Counted from the first letter of the stretch, positions 44,880 through 53,888 are shown. The stretch is DNA of 64,000 bases from CAYYMH01 sp964472785 (GCA_964472785.1 CAYYMH010000004.1:1-64000), one strand, 5' to 3'. The notes: generated from the letters alone by a model not told the origin. Translations and numbers: made by a program.

Positions 44880-46094
44880 ATGCCGAATAAACATTATCAA
44901 TCAATCCCAACTGACCATTCTTTAACCAGACGTAACTTTTTGAAAAGCAGCGCAATCAGTGCGGGCTTGTTATTAGGTTCTCCGAAATTATGGGCACAGG
45001 AAAAAACGAAAAAGTCTAAAAAACCGAAAACAAATCTGAACGAAGTGATAAATATCCCGCGTCAGGAATTATCGGTTCCCGGAAGATTTCCGGGCAAAGT
45101 TCTCGAAGTTGCACACAAATCCGCGATGAAAGATGACACGCCGGATGCAAAAATCGTTTCAGAAATGGTTCATACCGGTATCCAAAAATTGACCGACAAA
45201 TCATTGGAAGAAAGCTTTGGCTTGTTCTTTAAACAGGACGACATCATCGGCATCAAAGTCAATCCGGTGGGTGCCGGTTTGATCAGTACCCGACTCGAAG
45301 TTGTGGATGCGGTCATAGAATGGCTGCTGAATAATGGCGTCCCAAAGAAAAACATCATCATTTGGGATCGATTCGATTACATGCTCGAAGAGGCTGGATT
45401 CACCGGTGAACGCTATCCGGGAATCGCCATCGAAGGGCTTCAAACAATGGATGAGTCTGCTGCCGAAGAAAAATCTGACGACAATAGCCGCTGGCTCGAC
45501 GAAAACGGAAATCACATAAGCATCGACAACTTTGATAAAGATGTATATTATTGGGCTGATGTGGATGGTCCCGAGGACATGGCGTATTTGAATCAGCATG
45601 TGGTCAACGGAAAATATTCTTACTTTGGTAAACTACTCACTCAAAAACTGACTAAAATTATCAACGTTCCGGTATTTAAAAATACGGGAAACGGCATTTC
45701 GATGGCAACGAAAAATATCGGCTACGGCGCAGTCTGCAATACCGGTCGTCTGCACAAACCGCTGTTTTTTGATGTCTGCACCGAAATTTTCGCTTTTCCC
45801 GCGATCCGCGATAAACTGGTTCTTAACATTACCGATGGATTACGCGCACAATACGATGGCGGTCCCGGTCCGAATGCCCAATTCACTTATAATTTCAATA
45901 AATTGTTCTTTGCAACGGATCCCTTTGCGCTGGACATGATCTGCCATCAGCAAATGGTTGAAAAGCGAAAAAGTATGGATGTCAAAGTCAATGAACATCC
46001 GATTTTTACGGAATATTTGCATTATGCGGAAAAGTTAGGTCTCGGCATCGCAAATACGGAGAAAATCGAACATGTAGAAATGGTTTTGGGTTAA
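44880..46094 (+). CDS. exported DUF362 protein with Tat signal
   Basis: A 404-residue protein with a twin-arginine signal (TRRNFLKSS at about 16-24, then a hydrophobic stretch and a WAQ-E cleavage region near 40). The body is a DUF362 domain: IIGIKVNPVGAGLISTR and the later NGISMATKNIGYGAVCNTGR segment are typical. The family's biochemical role is unknown; some members carry ferredoxin clusters, and this one does not. Tat export implies folding, possibly with a cofactor, before secretion. GGGAG precedes the ATG by 7 bp. A DUF6599-like gene follows 146 bp downstream beyond a hairpin element. Confidence 0.82.
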   Translation: MPNKHYQSIPTDHSLTRRNFLKSSAISAGLLLGSPKLWAQEKTKKSKKPKTNLNEVINIPRQELSVPGRFPGKVLEVAHKSAMKDDTPDAKIVSEMVHTGIQKLTDKSLEESFGLFFKQDDIIGIKVNPVGAGLISTRLEVVDAVIEWLLNNGVPKKNIIIWDRFDYMLEEAGFTGERYPGIAIEGLQTMDESAAEEKSDDNSRWLDENGNHISIDNFDKDVYYWADVDGPEDMAYLNQHVVNGKYSYFGKLLTQKLTKIINVPVFKNTGNGISMATKNIGYGAVCNTGRLHKPLFFDVCTEIFAFPAIRDKLVLNITDGLRAQYDGGPGPNAQFTYNFNKLFFATDPFALDMICHQQMVEKRKSMDVKVNEHPIFTEYLHYAEKLGLGIANTEKIEHVEMVLG

Positions 46095-46106
46095 TATACT
46101 AATGTG

Positions 46107-46196
46107 AAAGTGGTTTTAAGATTTCACCTTTTTATCCTTTCTTGCTAAGAGAGGATTAAGGTGAGTTTTTATAATAGAAAACATTAAAACCACTTT
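46107..46196. repeat. nested palindrome between the DUF362 and DUF6599 genes
   Basis: A perfect 13-bp inverted repeat (46107-46119 with 46184-46196, AAAGTGGTTTTAA) encloses a second hairpin, TCACCTT (46124-46130) with AAGGTGA (46158-46164), continued by ATCCT/AGGAT (46134-46138, 46152-46156). There is no U run after the outer stem, so it is not a standard terminator. It could be a REP/MITE-type element or a processing/attenuation hairpin. Confidence 0.65.
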
Positions 46197-46240
46197 GTGA
46201 TGACTATATTTTATTGCACAGCAACTGACGGTTTTGATTT

Positions 46241-47110
46241 ATGAAATTTAATGTGAAGATAATTTTCGTTATTTTAGTAGTGATCCTGAATAACCAATTA
46301 GCGTTTACGCAAAACACGAGTTCGGAAAAATCTATCCTCAAAGATTGGCAGCTTGTGTCAATCCAAGAATTCAAAGGCAAGGACTTGTACGGACACATTA
46401 ACGGCGGCGCGGAGTTGTTTCATGAATTCGGATTTGATAAATTAGTCGTTCAGCATTATCAAAATGATGGTGCTGAAATTACCGTGGAGACTTACAACAT
46501 GGAGTCCCCCACCGCCGCTCTTGGTATTTATTTGATAAAATGCGGTAAAGAAACACCCCAGAAAAAAGTTAACGCTCGCAACACCGGAAACCGGTTTCAA
46601 CTCACCATGGTGAAAGACAGTTGCTTTATTCAGATCAACAATTTTAGCGGCGATCCCAATTTGAAAATCGCAATTACTGTACTGGCGAACCAACTCCTCG
46701 ATAGAATTCAAAAAAACCGTTTGGTTTCGCTTTTGAATATTCTTCCGCAGGAAAACTTAACCTCCGGATCAGAGATGATAATTCGCGGTCCCTTTGCTTT
46801 GGATCCGATTTATACCTTTGGAGAAGGTGATATACTGCAGCTTAAAGGAGAGATATTTGGTGTAGTTAGTGATTATCAAATTGAGGACGAGCAGTTCACT
46901 CGCATCATCATTCCTTACCCGTCCGGTCGATATGCCCGACAGGTTTTTGAAAATTTGCTCGAAAATCTTGATCCGTACTTGGAGATACTCTCGAGAAATG
47001 AAGAGCAGTTCATATTTTCTGATTATCAAAATAAATATGGATTGGTCGAAATCGAAAATTCCGTAATCAACATAAAAATACATCTATCAGAGAAATCCGG
47101 GTTAAATTGA
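46241..47110 (+). CDS. DUF6599-like secreted protein
   Basis: A 289-residue protein with an N-terminal hydrophobic signal (about 5-23, ending near FTQ). The diagnostic segment DLYGHINGGAELFHEFGFD matches the DUF6599 family as I know it; the following region, with TVETYNMESPTAALGIY, is also family-like. The function is unknown. It pairs with the DUF362 gene upstream, a combination I associate with environmental anaerobes. No strong ribosome site is seen before the ATG at 46241. Internal repetition is suggested: IxxQxFxxxxD-like strands occur in both halves, perhaps two copies of one fold. Confidence 0.7.
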   Translation: MKFNVKIIFVILVVILNNQLAFTQNTSSEKSILKDWQLVSIQEFKGKDLYGHINGGAELFHEFGFDKLVVQHYQNDGAEITVETYNMESPTAALGIYLIKCGKETPQKKVNARNTGNRFQLTMVKDSCFIQINNFSGDPNLKIAITVLANQLLDRIQKNRLVSLLNILPQENLTSGSEMIIRGPFALDPIYTFGEGDILQLKGEIFGVVSDYQIEDEQFTRIIIPYPSGRYARQVFENLLENLDPYLEILSRNEEQFIFSDYQNKYGLVEIENSVINIKIHLSEKSGLN

Positions 47111-47163
47111 CATAACAACAATTGCTATTCACTTTCAAAAACAGAATATCAAATCAAGGAACC

Positions 47164-47913
47164 ATGAACGAGATTCTCAAACTACTGTTACTCTTCTCTG
47201 TCGGTGCCATTGCCGGATTTATCAATGTCATGGCGGGCGGCGGTTCAACGTTGACTCTGCCTGTGCTTATTTTTCTGGGACTGGAAAGTTCACTGGCAAA
47301 CGGGACCAACCGAATTGCAGTTTTTCTGCAAAATGTATCGGCGATTATTTCATTCAAACAGGAAAAATTCGCTCAATTTAAATTGAGTTTAAAGTTGACA
47401 TTATTCACGTTACCTGGAGCGGTGATTGGCGCACTGATCGCCACCAACATCAGCAATGAATTATTCAAAAAAATATTGGCTGGCATTATGATCGGCATTA
47501 TTTTCACGCTGTTAATTCCGAAATCAAAAAAGAAAGCATTTGAAAACGGAGAAAAATATAATCCCTGGCTGGTTTATCCGGCGCTGGTAGGAATCGGTTT
47601 TTATGGTGGTTTTATTCAGGCTGGTGTGGGATTCATCATTATGGCAACACTGCATCATCTGATGCGACTGAACCTCGTCCACGTTAACATGCACAAAGTA
47701 TTCATCATTTGCATTTACATGATCCCAACCATCATCGTCTTTGCACTGACGAATAATATCAACTGGGTTTACGGATTATTGCTTGCAGCAGGTAATGCCT
47801 TTGGTGCCTGGTGGGCAGCAAAATTGGCAGTCAAAAGAGGGGAAAAAGTGATCAGATTTATACTTTTGATTGCTATCCTAATTATGGCACTGAAATTGTT
47901 GAAAGTGTTTTAA
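47164..47913 (+). CDS. TauE/SafE-family membrane transporter
   Basis: A 249-residue permease of the TauE/SafE (sulfite exporter) superfamily with about eight hydrophobic helices and two related halves: AGFINVMAGGGSTLTLP near the N-terminus and GIGFYGGFIQAGVGFII in the middle are the twin conserved motifs. It probably exports a sulfur-containing or other small organic anion; the substrate is not readable. The ATG at 47164 is chosen for AAGGA 4 bp upstream; the frame opens at a TTG 42 bp earlier. It ends at a shared terminator facing the flavodiiron gene. Confidence 0.87.
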   Translation: MNEILKLLLLFSVGAIAGFINVMAGGGSTLTLPVLIFLGLESSLANGTNRIAVFLQNVSAIISFKQEKFAQFKLSLKLTLFTLPGAVIGALIATNISNELFKKILAGIMIGIIFTLLIPKSKKKAFENGEKYNPWLVYPALVGIGFYGGFIQAGVGFIIMATLHHLMRLNLVHVNMHKVFIICIYMIPTIIVFALTNNINWVYGLLLAAGNAFGAWWAAKLAVKRGEKVIRFILLIAILIMALKLLKVF

Positions 47914-47950
47914 ACATTCAAACCAATACTTCCAGCAAACTAATATTTTA

Positions 47951-47979
47951 ATAAAGCCCTGTCTTTAACAGGGCTTTAT
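47951..47979. terminator. bidirectional terminator between tauE and fprA
   Basis: A perfect 12-bp stem, ATAAAGCCCTGT (47951-47962) with ACAGGGCTTTAT (47968-47979), and a five-base loop lie exactly between convergent genes. The A/T ends of the stem can serve as U tracts in both directions. Confidence 0.9.
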
Positions 47980-47980
47980 A

Positions 47981-49144
47981 TTATTGAACTTGATCTTCGA
48001 TTTGCTTCGTTATATCTCCTAACGTCTCCTCATCCGGCACATACTGAATTCTAACCTGATCGAGCAAGTCAAACTTACACTCCTTCAGCACATTTTCGAT
48101 CAAGCCGACACTTTGTCCGCCCCAACCATAGGAACCGAACGCCATGGCAATGCGATCTTTGGGAGCCAGACCTTTCATGTAGGTCAGAAACGCAGCAACG
48201 GTCGGTAACATATTATTATTCAGTGTCGGAGAACCAACACAGATGTAACGCGCCGTGATGAGTTCCGTCATAATATCAGAAATATGATTCGCTTGCAAAC
48301 TCAACAAACGGTAGTTGTAACCTTTGTTCTGAAATCCTTTGGCAATGGCTTTGGCAATTTCAGCCGTAGAGTGCCACATCGTATCATAAATGATCAGCGC
48401 TTTTTTCTCTGTTTCATTACTCGACCATTTCTGGTATTCCTGAATAATTTCATTTATATATTTCCGCCACAGCAACCCATGACTCGGCGCTATCAGCCGA
48501 ATATCCAGCCCTGCTACGGATTCCAACGCTTTTCTCACCTGCATTGAATAAGGCAGCACAATATTGGCATAATATTTCTTAGCTTCTTCCATTTGAATAT
48601 TATACAAATATTCGTCATCAAAACGCTCCGATGTCGAGATATGCTGTCCAAATGCATCATTGGAAAAAAGTATCTTCTCCTCCGGGCAATAACTCACCAT
48701 ATTGTCAGGCCAATGCACCATGGGCGTCAACACGAACTGTAAATTCCGTTTGCCGAGGTTTAATGTGTCCCCGCTCTTGATGACTTTGAAATTCCAGTCT
48801 TTTTTGTAATGCGCTTTCAACCCTTTAATTCCGTTCGGTGACGTGATTATCTCCATATCCGGATTCAATTCCATCAGTTTCGGCAAACTTCCGGAATGAT
48901 CCATTTCCACGTGATTGGAAACATGAATATCAATTTTCTTCGGATCGATGACATGAGAGATACGCTCGATCATCTCATTGTACAAATAGTGTTTCACCGT
49001 ATCAATCAATGTCACTTTATCATCAACAATCAAATATGAATTATAGGTTGAACCTCGCTGGGTCAAATAGCCATGGAAATTTCTCAAATCCCAGTCGATG
49101 CCGCCAACCCAATACACATTTTTGCTTAATTCAATCGGTTTCAT
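47981..49144 (-). CDS. fprA: flavodiiron protein (A-type flavoprotein)
   Basis: A 387-residue cytoplasmic oxygen and/or nitric oxide reductase. The metallo-beta-lactamase domain (about 1-240) has the diiron ligands His78, Glu80, Asp82, His144, Asp163 and His222. The flavodoxin domain (about 247-387) binds FMN through IIYDTMWHST. Electrons would come from rubredoxin, encoded at 63 kb, or a coenzyme F420-free equivalent. It is followed upstream (in transcription) by a rubrerythrin-like gene 41 bp away, a typical oxygen-defence pair. The ligand set is complete, so it should be active. GAGGAG precedes the ATG. Confidence 0.94.
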   Translation of the reverse strand: MKPIELSKNVYWVGGIDWDLRNFHGYLTQRGSTYNSYLIVDDKVTLIDTVKHYLYNEMIERISHVIDPKKIDIHVSNHVEMDHSGSLPKLMELNPDMEIITSPNGIKGLKAHYKKDWNFKVIKSGDTLNLGKRNLQFVLTPMVHWPDNMVSYCPEEKILFSNDAFGQHISTSERFDDEYLYNIQMEEAKKYYANIVLPYSMQVRKALESVAGLDIRLIAPSHGLLWRKYINEIIQEYQKWSSNETEKKALIIYDTMWHSTAEIAKAIAKGFQNKGYNYRLLSLQANHISDIMTELITARYICVGSPTLNNNMLPTVAAFLTYMKGLAPKDRIAMAFGSYGWGGQSVGLIENVLKECKFDLLDQVRIQYVPDEETLGDITKQIEDQVQ

Positions 49145-49184
49145 ATCACAAACTCCTCACTCATCTCCTTAAATAATTCAACCG

Positions 49185-49649
49185 TTAATTTTCTTTATAA
49201 AAATGATCATCGTATTCTTTTTCTAATTTTGCTTTATGCGATTTTTCCTCATCTGCCAGTTTGTCAAACACATTCTCCAGTTCCGTTCCGGAAAAATGCG
49301 ATTTCATATCGTTGTAAAAATTGAATGCTTTCTCTTCTTCCTTCATAGCAAATATCATGACTTCCTGGGGTGTGGCATATTTTTCCAGTTCTGTCTGTTT
49401 TAAAAAATTAGAAATCCCGGGCGTTTGTTTTGGCGTATCGCTGCCCAGTTTTTGAAATTTACCTTCGTCGAGAACATTCTCCAGTAATTTCCGATGTCCC
49501 AACTCCTGCTGGGCTAAATCTAACAGCATTTTTTTGGAACTGTTGCTGACAACTTTCTCGCTGGTATCTTTATAAATATTATAGGCATCGATCTCTTTTT
49601 GAATTGCAATTTTTATCGCTTCTTCAACAGTTAACGATTTTTCTGCCAT
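49185..49649 (-). CDS. rubrerythrin-like ferritin-fold protein 1
   Basis: A 154-residue four-helix diiron protein without the C-terminal rubredoxin domain of true rubrerythrin. ExxH pairs are visible at Glu49-His52 (QQELGH) and near 134-137 (DEEKSH), with Glu residues in helices 1 and 3 (EIDAYNIY, EEEKAFNFY). Role probably peroxide reduction or iron handling. AGGAG lies 6 bp before the ATG. It is transcribed just ahead of fprA. Confidence 0.87.
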   Translation of the reverse strand: MAEKSLTVEEAIKIAIQKEIDAYNIYKDTSEKVVSNSSKKMLLDLAQQELGHRKLLENVLDEGKFQKLGSDTPKQTPGISNFLKQTELEKYATPQEVMIFAMKEEEKAFNFYNDMKSHFSGTELENVFDKLADEEKSHKAKLEKEYDDHFYKEN

Positions 49650-50013
49650 TTTATTCTCCTGATATTTTTTTGAAAGATTTTATTTCAATCAATTAAACCA
49701 AAATGCACCTTGAATATCACTTAAAATATTATTTTACCTCGAAGGCGCAAAGACTCAAAAATCAATTGATTAGAATTATATTCATATTTTAATAATAGAA
49801 AACTATGTTTAGAATTTAATTATTTTGTAATTTGTTATTTCTTCGTGACTTCAAGTCTTGGTGGCAATCATTTATTCTATTACACCCAAAAACTTTGTTA
49901 TTTTAACAAAATTTCAGATCAATTTTTTTAATCCGTGCAAATCCGTTTAATCCGTGTCATCCGAGTTCTATTTTGGTTGCGGCTTTGCTGTGTTAGGAAT
50001 AACACAGGTTAAA
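49650..50013. other. 364-bp spacer with low-complexity repeats
   Basis: Gene-free gap between two rubrerythrin-like genes. It holds a GGCGCAAAGACTC-type unit near 49742-49755 and an ATCCGT-rich cluster (about 49928-49968, four ATCCG units). Such sequences recur in intergenic DNA of many environmental genomes; no gene was found. Confidence 0.5.
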
Positions 50014-50502
50014 TTATTCTCCCCAAAGCCACATGCCGCCTTTGTTGCTGATTTGATAAAATTCATCACTCAAAATACGACGATGCAATGTTTCTTCATC
50101 AGCTAATTTTTCAAACATTTCCTTCCCTCGTGGATCAGAGGTTTGGTCTACCATTATTAGATAATGTTCCCGCGCTTTTTCCTCAGCTTCAATTGCCATG
50201 GATAAAATGTCCAGCACGTCATCGGTATTTTCTTCAACTTTGCCGGATATTTCTGAACCTGTTTTTGATTTGAATGATGTGCCTTCATATTCGATAAATT
50301 CATCTTTTTCTGTTAGTGATTTTTTAAGCTCGTTCAATTTATCGTAATGCGTTTGCTCAAAATCTGCCAGTTGCTGAAGTAAATCTTTGCCGCGTTCGTT
50401 GTGTACTTTCTCTTTTGCATCTGAATAAAATTTGTTCGCTTTTTGTTCCGCTTCCATGGCGATGTCGATTGCTTCCAATAGTCCTAAGTTTTTTTCTCCC
50501 AT
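50014..50502 (-). CDS. rubrerythrin-like ferritin-fold protein 2
   Basis: A 162-residue ferritin-fold protein with two helical pairs separated by a linker of about 25 residues. Glu residues and ExxH-like sites: FEQTHYDKL in the first half and DEETLHRRI in the second, with EAEQKANKFY and EAEEKAREHY as partner helices, showing an internal duplication. The C-terminus ends in aromatic WLWGE, absent from copy 1. There is no rubredoxin domain. GGAG lies 8 bp before the ATG. Confidence 0.85.
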   Translation of the reverse strand: MGEKNLGLLEAIDIAMEAEQKANKFYSDAKEKVHNERGKDLLQQLADFEQTHYDKLNELKKSLTEKDEFIEYEGTSFKSKTGSEISGKVEENTDDVLDILSMAIEAEEKAREHYLIMVDQTSDPRGKEMFEKLADEETLHRRILSDEFYQISNKGGMWLWGE

Positions 50503-50576
50503 CAGTGAGCTCCTCTTTTTTAAATTTTTTTTTTATTCATCCTGTTAAATTTATTTATTTCGATTTTTGAAAATTC

Positions 50577-51281
50577 TTAATAAACCAAATCACCACCCTG
50601 CTGTCCGATAAATGAGACGATTGGCAAATACGAAAAAATGATTGCCGGAATCATGATGTTAAATCCGCTTGCTGATTTTAGGATCATCAAATTATTCGCA
50701 AGTACAACTAAAACGATAACATCAAATATAAGCACCACAAAAGAAAAGATAATTTTACGTTGCACATTGGAAATCGGCTTTCCCAAATAATTCAATTTCC
50801 AGGACAACCATCCTGTTACCATTGCGAATGGTAAAGAAATTGTGCCTAAAATATGCAGATACAAAATGCCGTGCAGCAAGGGTTCCAGCGGATCAACCAC
50901 ATAGTACCAGAATAAAAATAGCGAAGCTGTAATAAAAAACGCCATCGGAAAATGCACGACCATTGGATGCGGATGCCTTTTTAAAAATGGATAATCATCG
51001 AAGATTTTATTCAACCATTCCGGCAGTGGCGGGCGTACATCTTCATCTTTGGAAGTAGCAAGATCAGCTACCTTTTGGAATTTATTCAACACTTCAGCAC
51101 CGTGAGGCGCTGCCCTGAGCTCTTTGCTCAAATCGGTGCCGGCATGATGACGGTTCATGTGCGTTCCGTTTTTCCACAACTTGCTATCAGAAATATCGTA
51201 AATTATTCCATCGACTGCGACATAGCCGGGATTTCCATTCTTCCCGTTTTTATCGGCTAACTGCTGTTTATCCAGTTCCAA
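50577..51281 (-). CDS. cytochrome b5-like / DUF2231 membrane protein
   Basis: A 234-residue fusion. Residues about 1-75 resemble a cytochrome b5-type heme domain (YVAVDGIIYDISDS, His45/46 in NRHHAG, His60 in APHG as possible axial ligands). Residues about 100-230 are DUF2231: HPHPMVVHFP followed by four membrane helices (about 108-128, 135-158, 177-200, 207-225). A membrane heme electron carrier is a reasonable guess. The start is a TTG at 51281, decided by GGGAGG 7 bp upstream. It follows the UbiA gene by 29 bp, so it may be co-transcribed with a quinone-synthesis gene. Confidence 0.8.
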   Translation of the reverse strand: MELDKQQLADKNGKNGNPGYVAVDGIIYDISDSKLWKNGTHMNRHHAGTDLSKELRAAPHGAEVLNKFQKVADLATSKDEDVRPPLPEWLNKIFDDYPFLKRHPHPMVVHFPMAFFITASLFLFWYYVVDPLEPLLHGILYLHILGTISLPFAMVTGWLSWKLNYLGKPISNVQRKIIFSFVVLIFDVIVLVVLANNLMILKSASGFNIMIPAIIFSYLPIVSFIGQQGGDLVY

Positions 51282-51310
51282 TATGTTCCTCCCTTAACAA
51301 AGATCCCTTG

Positions 51311-52348
51311 TTATTTTTTACGCATGCTTGGGGATAGTCCGGAAAAAATCGTCAAAGCCACTGGTAAATATAACAGGATCAAAACAATCAATGCACCGGC
51401 AATTTTTTGAATATCCTGTTGATTGTGGGCGCCTTGCAAGATATAAGCTAATATGAGCAAAATACCGGTAATGTTATGTATTTTAATCGTCAATTCATTT
51501 GCTGGTGCTATCTTTTGTCCATCATCTTTATTCTGATACAAAATGCTAAACGCTTGCCAAAACCAGGGTAATGTCATCAATCCAATAAAAACGAAATAAC
51601 TCGTCAGGTTGAGAAAAGGCACTACCACTATGATTAAATAACTGATCGCCATGCTAATTCCGTAGAACCATACTGCCTTTTTTACACCAAATCTAACCAC
51701 CAGATTCATCTTCCCTGCCTGACGATCCTCTTTGACATCCGGGATTTCGTTGATAATAATCATCCCAAACATCATAAATCCGAGGGGAAGTACCGCAAAT
51801 AGAGGTTCCCAAGCCAACTGTTGTGTTTGAACAAAATAGGAGCCTAAGCCAATCGTGATGCTAAAGTTGATAAGCTGGGACAATTCCCCAAACCCGCGGT
51901 ATCCGTAACGAATTGGTGGCGCCGTGTAAAAATAAGCGCAACTCATGCCAAAGCCGCCGATCAAAAAAACCATCCATCCTCGAACCGCTGTTAAATAAAG
52001 TCCCAGAGCGATCGTGATAAAATAACCAATTGTGAACACCTTCAACATACTTTCCGGTTTTACGAATCCTGCGGTCAAAACACCACTACCGCCCGCGTAC
52101 GGATTCTGATGTTTTCCTTTCACATCAACAACGTGCTTGTAATCAAAATAATCATCCGTTATATTCAGGGCAATGTGATTCACTGTTACGCCAATGACAG
52201 CAACCAGAAAATACCAGAAATGGAATTTACCGGTCGTTGCCCATGCAACCACACCGGCTAATATCGCCGGAAGAAAGCTGGGTGGCACAAAATGATATCG
52301 AAATGCCTGCCACCAGATTTGCCACCTTTTTGTATGGTTTTTCAACAA
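51311..52348 (-). CDS. UbiA-family prenyltransferase (MenA-like)
   Basis: An integral-membrane aromatic prenyltransferase of about 345 residues. The first Asp-rich motif NITDDYFDYKHVVD binds prenyl diphosphate with magnesium; the second, DVKEDRQAGK, is in place. About eight hydrophobic segments are visible. The closest function is 1,4-dihydroxy-2-naphthoate polyprenyltransferase in menaquinone synthesis, but heme O or other UbiA roles cannot be ruled out. The start is uncertain: only TTG codons (52348, 52345) open the frame before the first conserved residues, and no clear Shine-Dalgarno is seen. No other menaquinone gene is near. Confidence 0.82.
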   Translation of the reverse strand: MLKNHTKRWQIWWQAFRYHFVPPSFLPAILAGVVAWATTGKFHFWYFLVAVIGVTVNHIALNITDDYFDYKHVVDVKGKHQNPYAGGSGVLTAGFVKPESMLKVFTIGYFITIALGLYLTAVRGWMVFLIGGFGMSCAYFYTAPPIRYGYRGFGELSQLINFSITIGLGSYFVQTQQLAWEPLFAVLPLGFMMFGMIIINEIPDVKEDRQAGKMNLVVRFGVKKAVWFYGISMAISYLIIVVVPFLNLTSYFVFIGLMTLPWFWQAFSILYQNKDDGQKIAPANELTIKIHNITGILLILAYILQGAHNQQDIQKIAGALIVLILLYLPVALTIFSGLSPSMRKK

Positions 52349-52376
52349 TTATCGATCACAGTTTAGTTTGGGAAAT

Positions 52377-52901
52377 TTAAAACTTTCCGTCCATGCGAAA
52401 TTCCGGAATATCGAACCAAAAGCCCGTACCTTTAATATAATCCAGCTCCGCCTGAATAATGTCGTAATGCGCATCTTCCCATTCTGCCAATCTGGTAAAC
52501 AGATTTTTTGCCTCCGGCTCTTCCACCTGATTTGCCTGTTCCCTGAAAAACGAGGCTGCCTTTTTCTCCAAATCCAATGCGGTTTTCAAAGCGTCAACTT
52601 CAGCCAGACCAGACTCCCCTTTGGTGCGTTGCTGTTTCTCCTGTACTTTCGGAGACAAATGTTCGATATCGGACTTTGGTATTTCCACCGACTTCCAACT
52701 TTTACCGTCCAGCAAATCGTTGAGTTGTTTCTCGATAATCCTTCGATGGTCATGTTCGTCCTGAGCCAATCGAATGAACATGTTTTTGCCAGTCATATCC
52801 TGTGTTTTTCTGGCGAATTTCAAAAATGTTTCCAATCCTTCGTCTTCCACTTTCAGCGCTGTTTTCAGTGCTTTTATCGAGGTTTCAATTGAATCGGGCA
52901 T
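52377..52901 (-). CDS. rubrerythrin-like ferritin-fold protein 3
   Basis: A 174-residue ferritin-fold protein. Both halves carry diiron-type sites: QDEHDHRRI (with Glu in KVEDEGLETF) and EWEDAHYDI (with DLEKKAASFF). The tail is aromatic and ends FRMDGKF. No rubredoxin domain. GGAG lies 8 bp before the ATG. The plus strand has an equally long antisense frame, which is a coding shadow. It lies between the UbiA gene and msrBA. Confidence 0.86.
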   Translation of the reverse strand: MPDSIETSIKALKTALKVEDEGLETFLKFARKTQDMTGKNMFIRLAQDEHDHRRIIEKQLNDLLDGKSWKSVEIPKSDIEHLSPKVQEKQQRTKGESGLAEVDALKTALDLEKKAASFFREQANQVEEPEAKNLFTRLAEWEDAHYDIIQAELDYIKGTGFWFDIPEFRMDGKF

Positions 52902-52946
52902 GGTGTTTTCTCCGTAGAATATGTTCTTGTTTAGTTGATTCCGCGA

Positions 52947-53888
52947 CTAAAATCTTTTTTGGTAAATATGACAATAGGGTCGCTTTCCTGTTTTTGAATA
53001 ATAATCCTGATGATAATCTTCCCCTTCCCAGAATGTATCCGCCTTATCTAATTGAGTCACGACCTTGTAACCTTTGTCTTCCAATTCTTTGATCAGTTTT
53101 TCTGCAATCTGTTTTTGCTCATCATTGGTATAAAAAATCACCGAGCGGTATTGATCGCCAATATCCGGTCCCTGACGATTGATTTGGGTCGGATCATGAA
53201 TTTCAAAAAACAATTTTGCCAATTCCTCGTAATCGGTTTGAGTTTTATCGAACACCACTTCCATGGCTTCAGCGTGACCGGTGGTTCCGGCGCACACATC
53301 TTCGTAGGTCGGATTTTGTTTGTGACCGCCCATGTAACCAACCTGTGTCGAAATAACGCCATCGATTTCTTTGAAATGATATTCGACACCCCAAAAACAG
53401 CCGCCGGCGAAGTAGGCTTTTTCGATTTGCTGATTTTCTTTTTTATCCGCCGGAATAAAATTCATGGAAATCGAATTCACACAGTGACGGACATTTTTAT
53501 CCGTAAATCCTTCTCTTAAAAACACATGTCCCAGATGTGCGCCGCAGTTATTACAAATGATTTCGGTACGGATACCGTCCGCATCCGGCACATGTTTTAC
53601 CGCATTTTCAATTTCATCGTCAAAACTGGGCCAACCGCAATGAGACTCAAATTTATCTTCTGACCGATAAAGCGGGGCATTGCATCTTTTGCACACATAA
53701 ACGCCTTTTTCATCATGTTTGTAATACGTCCCGGTAAAAGGTCTTTCCGTCCCTTTATGAACGATCACTCGTTCTTCTTCTGGTGTTAATTTATCGTATT
53801 TCATATTGTTATCCTGTCCAATTAATAAACTATTAACTAATAATAAAAATAACAGAAAGTTAAGTAAAATCCTGGTGAATTTTATCAT
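52947..53888 (-). CDS. msrBA: exported MsrB-MsrA methionine sulfoxide reductase fusion
   Basis: A 313-residue bifunctional repair enzyme. After an N-terminal signal or anchor (about 5-24), MsrB (about 30-150) shows its two zinc CxxC pairs (CKRC, CNNC) and catalytic Cys in RHCVNSISM. MsrA (about 160-310) has GCFWGVEYHF with the catalytic cysteine. The order B then A is the reverse of PilB-type fusions but known for B/A proteins. The ATG at 53888 is chosen because AGGAGG lies 8 bp before it. Export would let it repair oxidised periplasmic proteins, for which a membrane thiol donor is needed; none is visible here. Confidence 0.93.
   Translation of the reverse strand: MIKFTRILLNFLLFLLLVNSLLIGQDNNMKYDKLTPEEERVIVHKGTERPFTGTYYKHDEKGVYVCKRCNAPLYRSEDKFESHCGWPSFDDEIENAVKHVPDADGIRTEIICNNCGAHLGHVFLREGFTDKNVRHCVNSISMNFIPADKKENQQIEKAYFAGGCFWGVEYHFKEIDGVISTQVGYMGGHKQNPTYEDVCAGTTGHAEAMEVVFDKTQTDYEELAKLFFEIHDPTQINRQGPDIGDQYRSVIFYTNDEQKQIAEKLIKELEDKGYKVVTQLDKADTFWEGEDYHQDYYSKTGKRPYCHIYQKRF

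Noticed and set aside
52368..52892. Long plus-strand frame of 174 codons
   Set aside because: It mirrors the ferritin-fold gene on the other strand, which has a ribosome site and clear diiron motifs.
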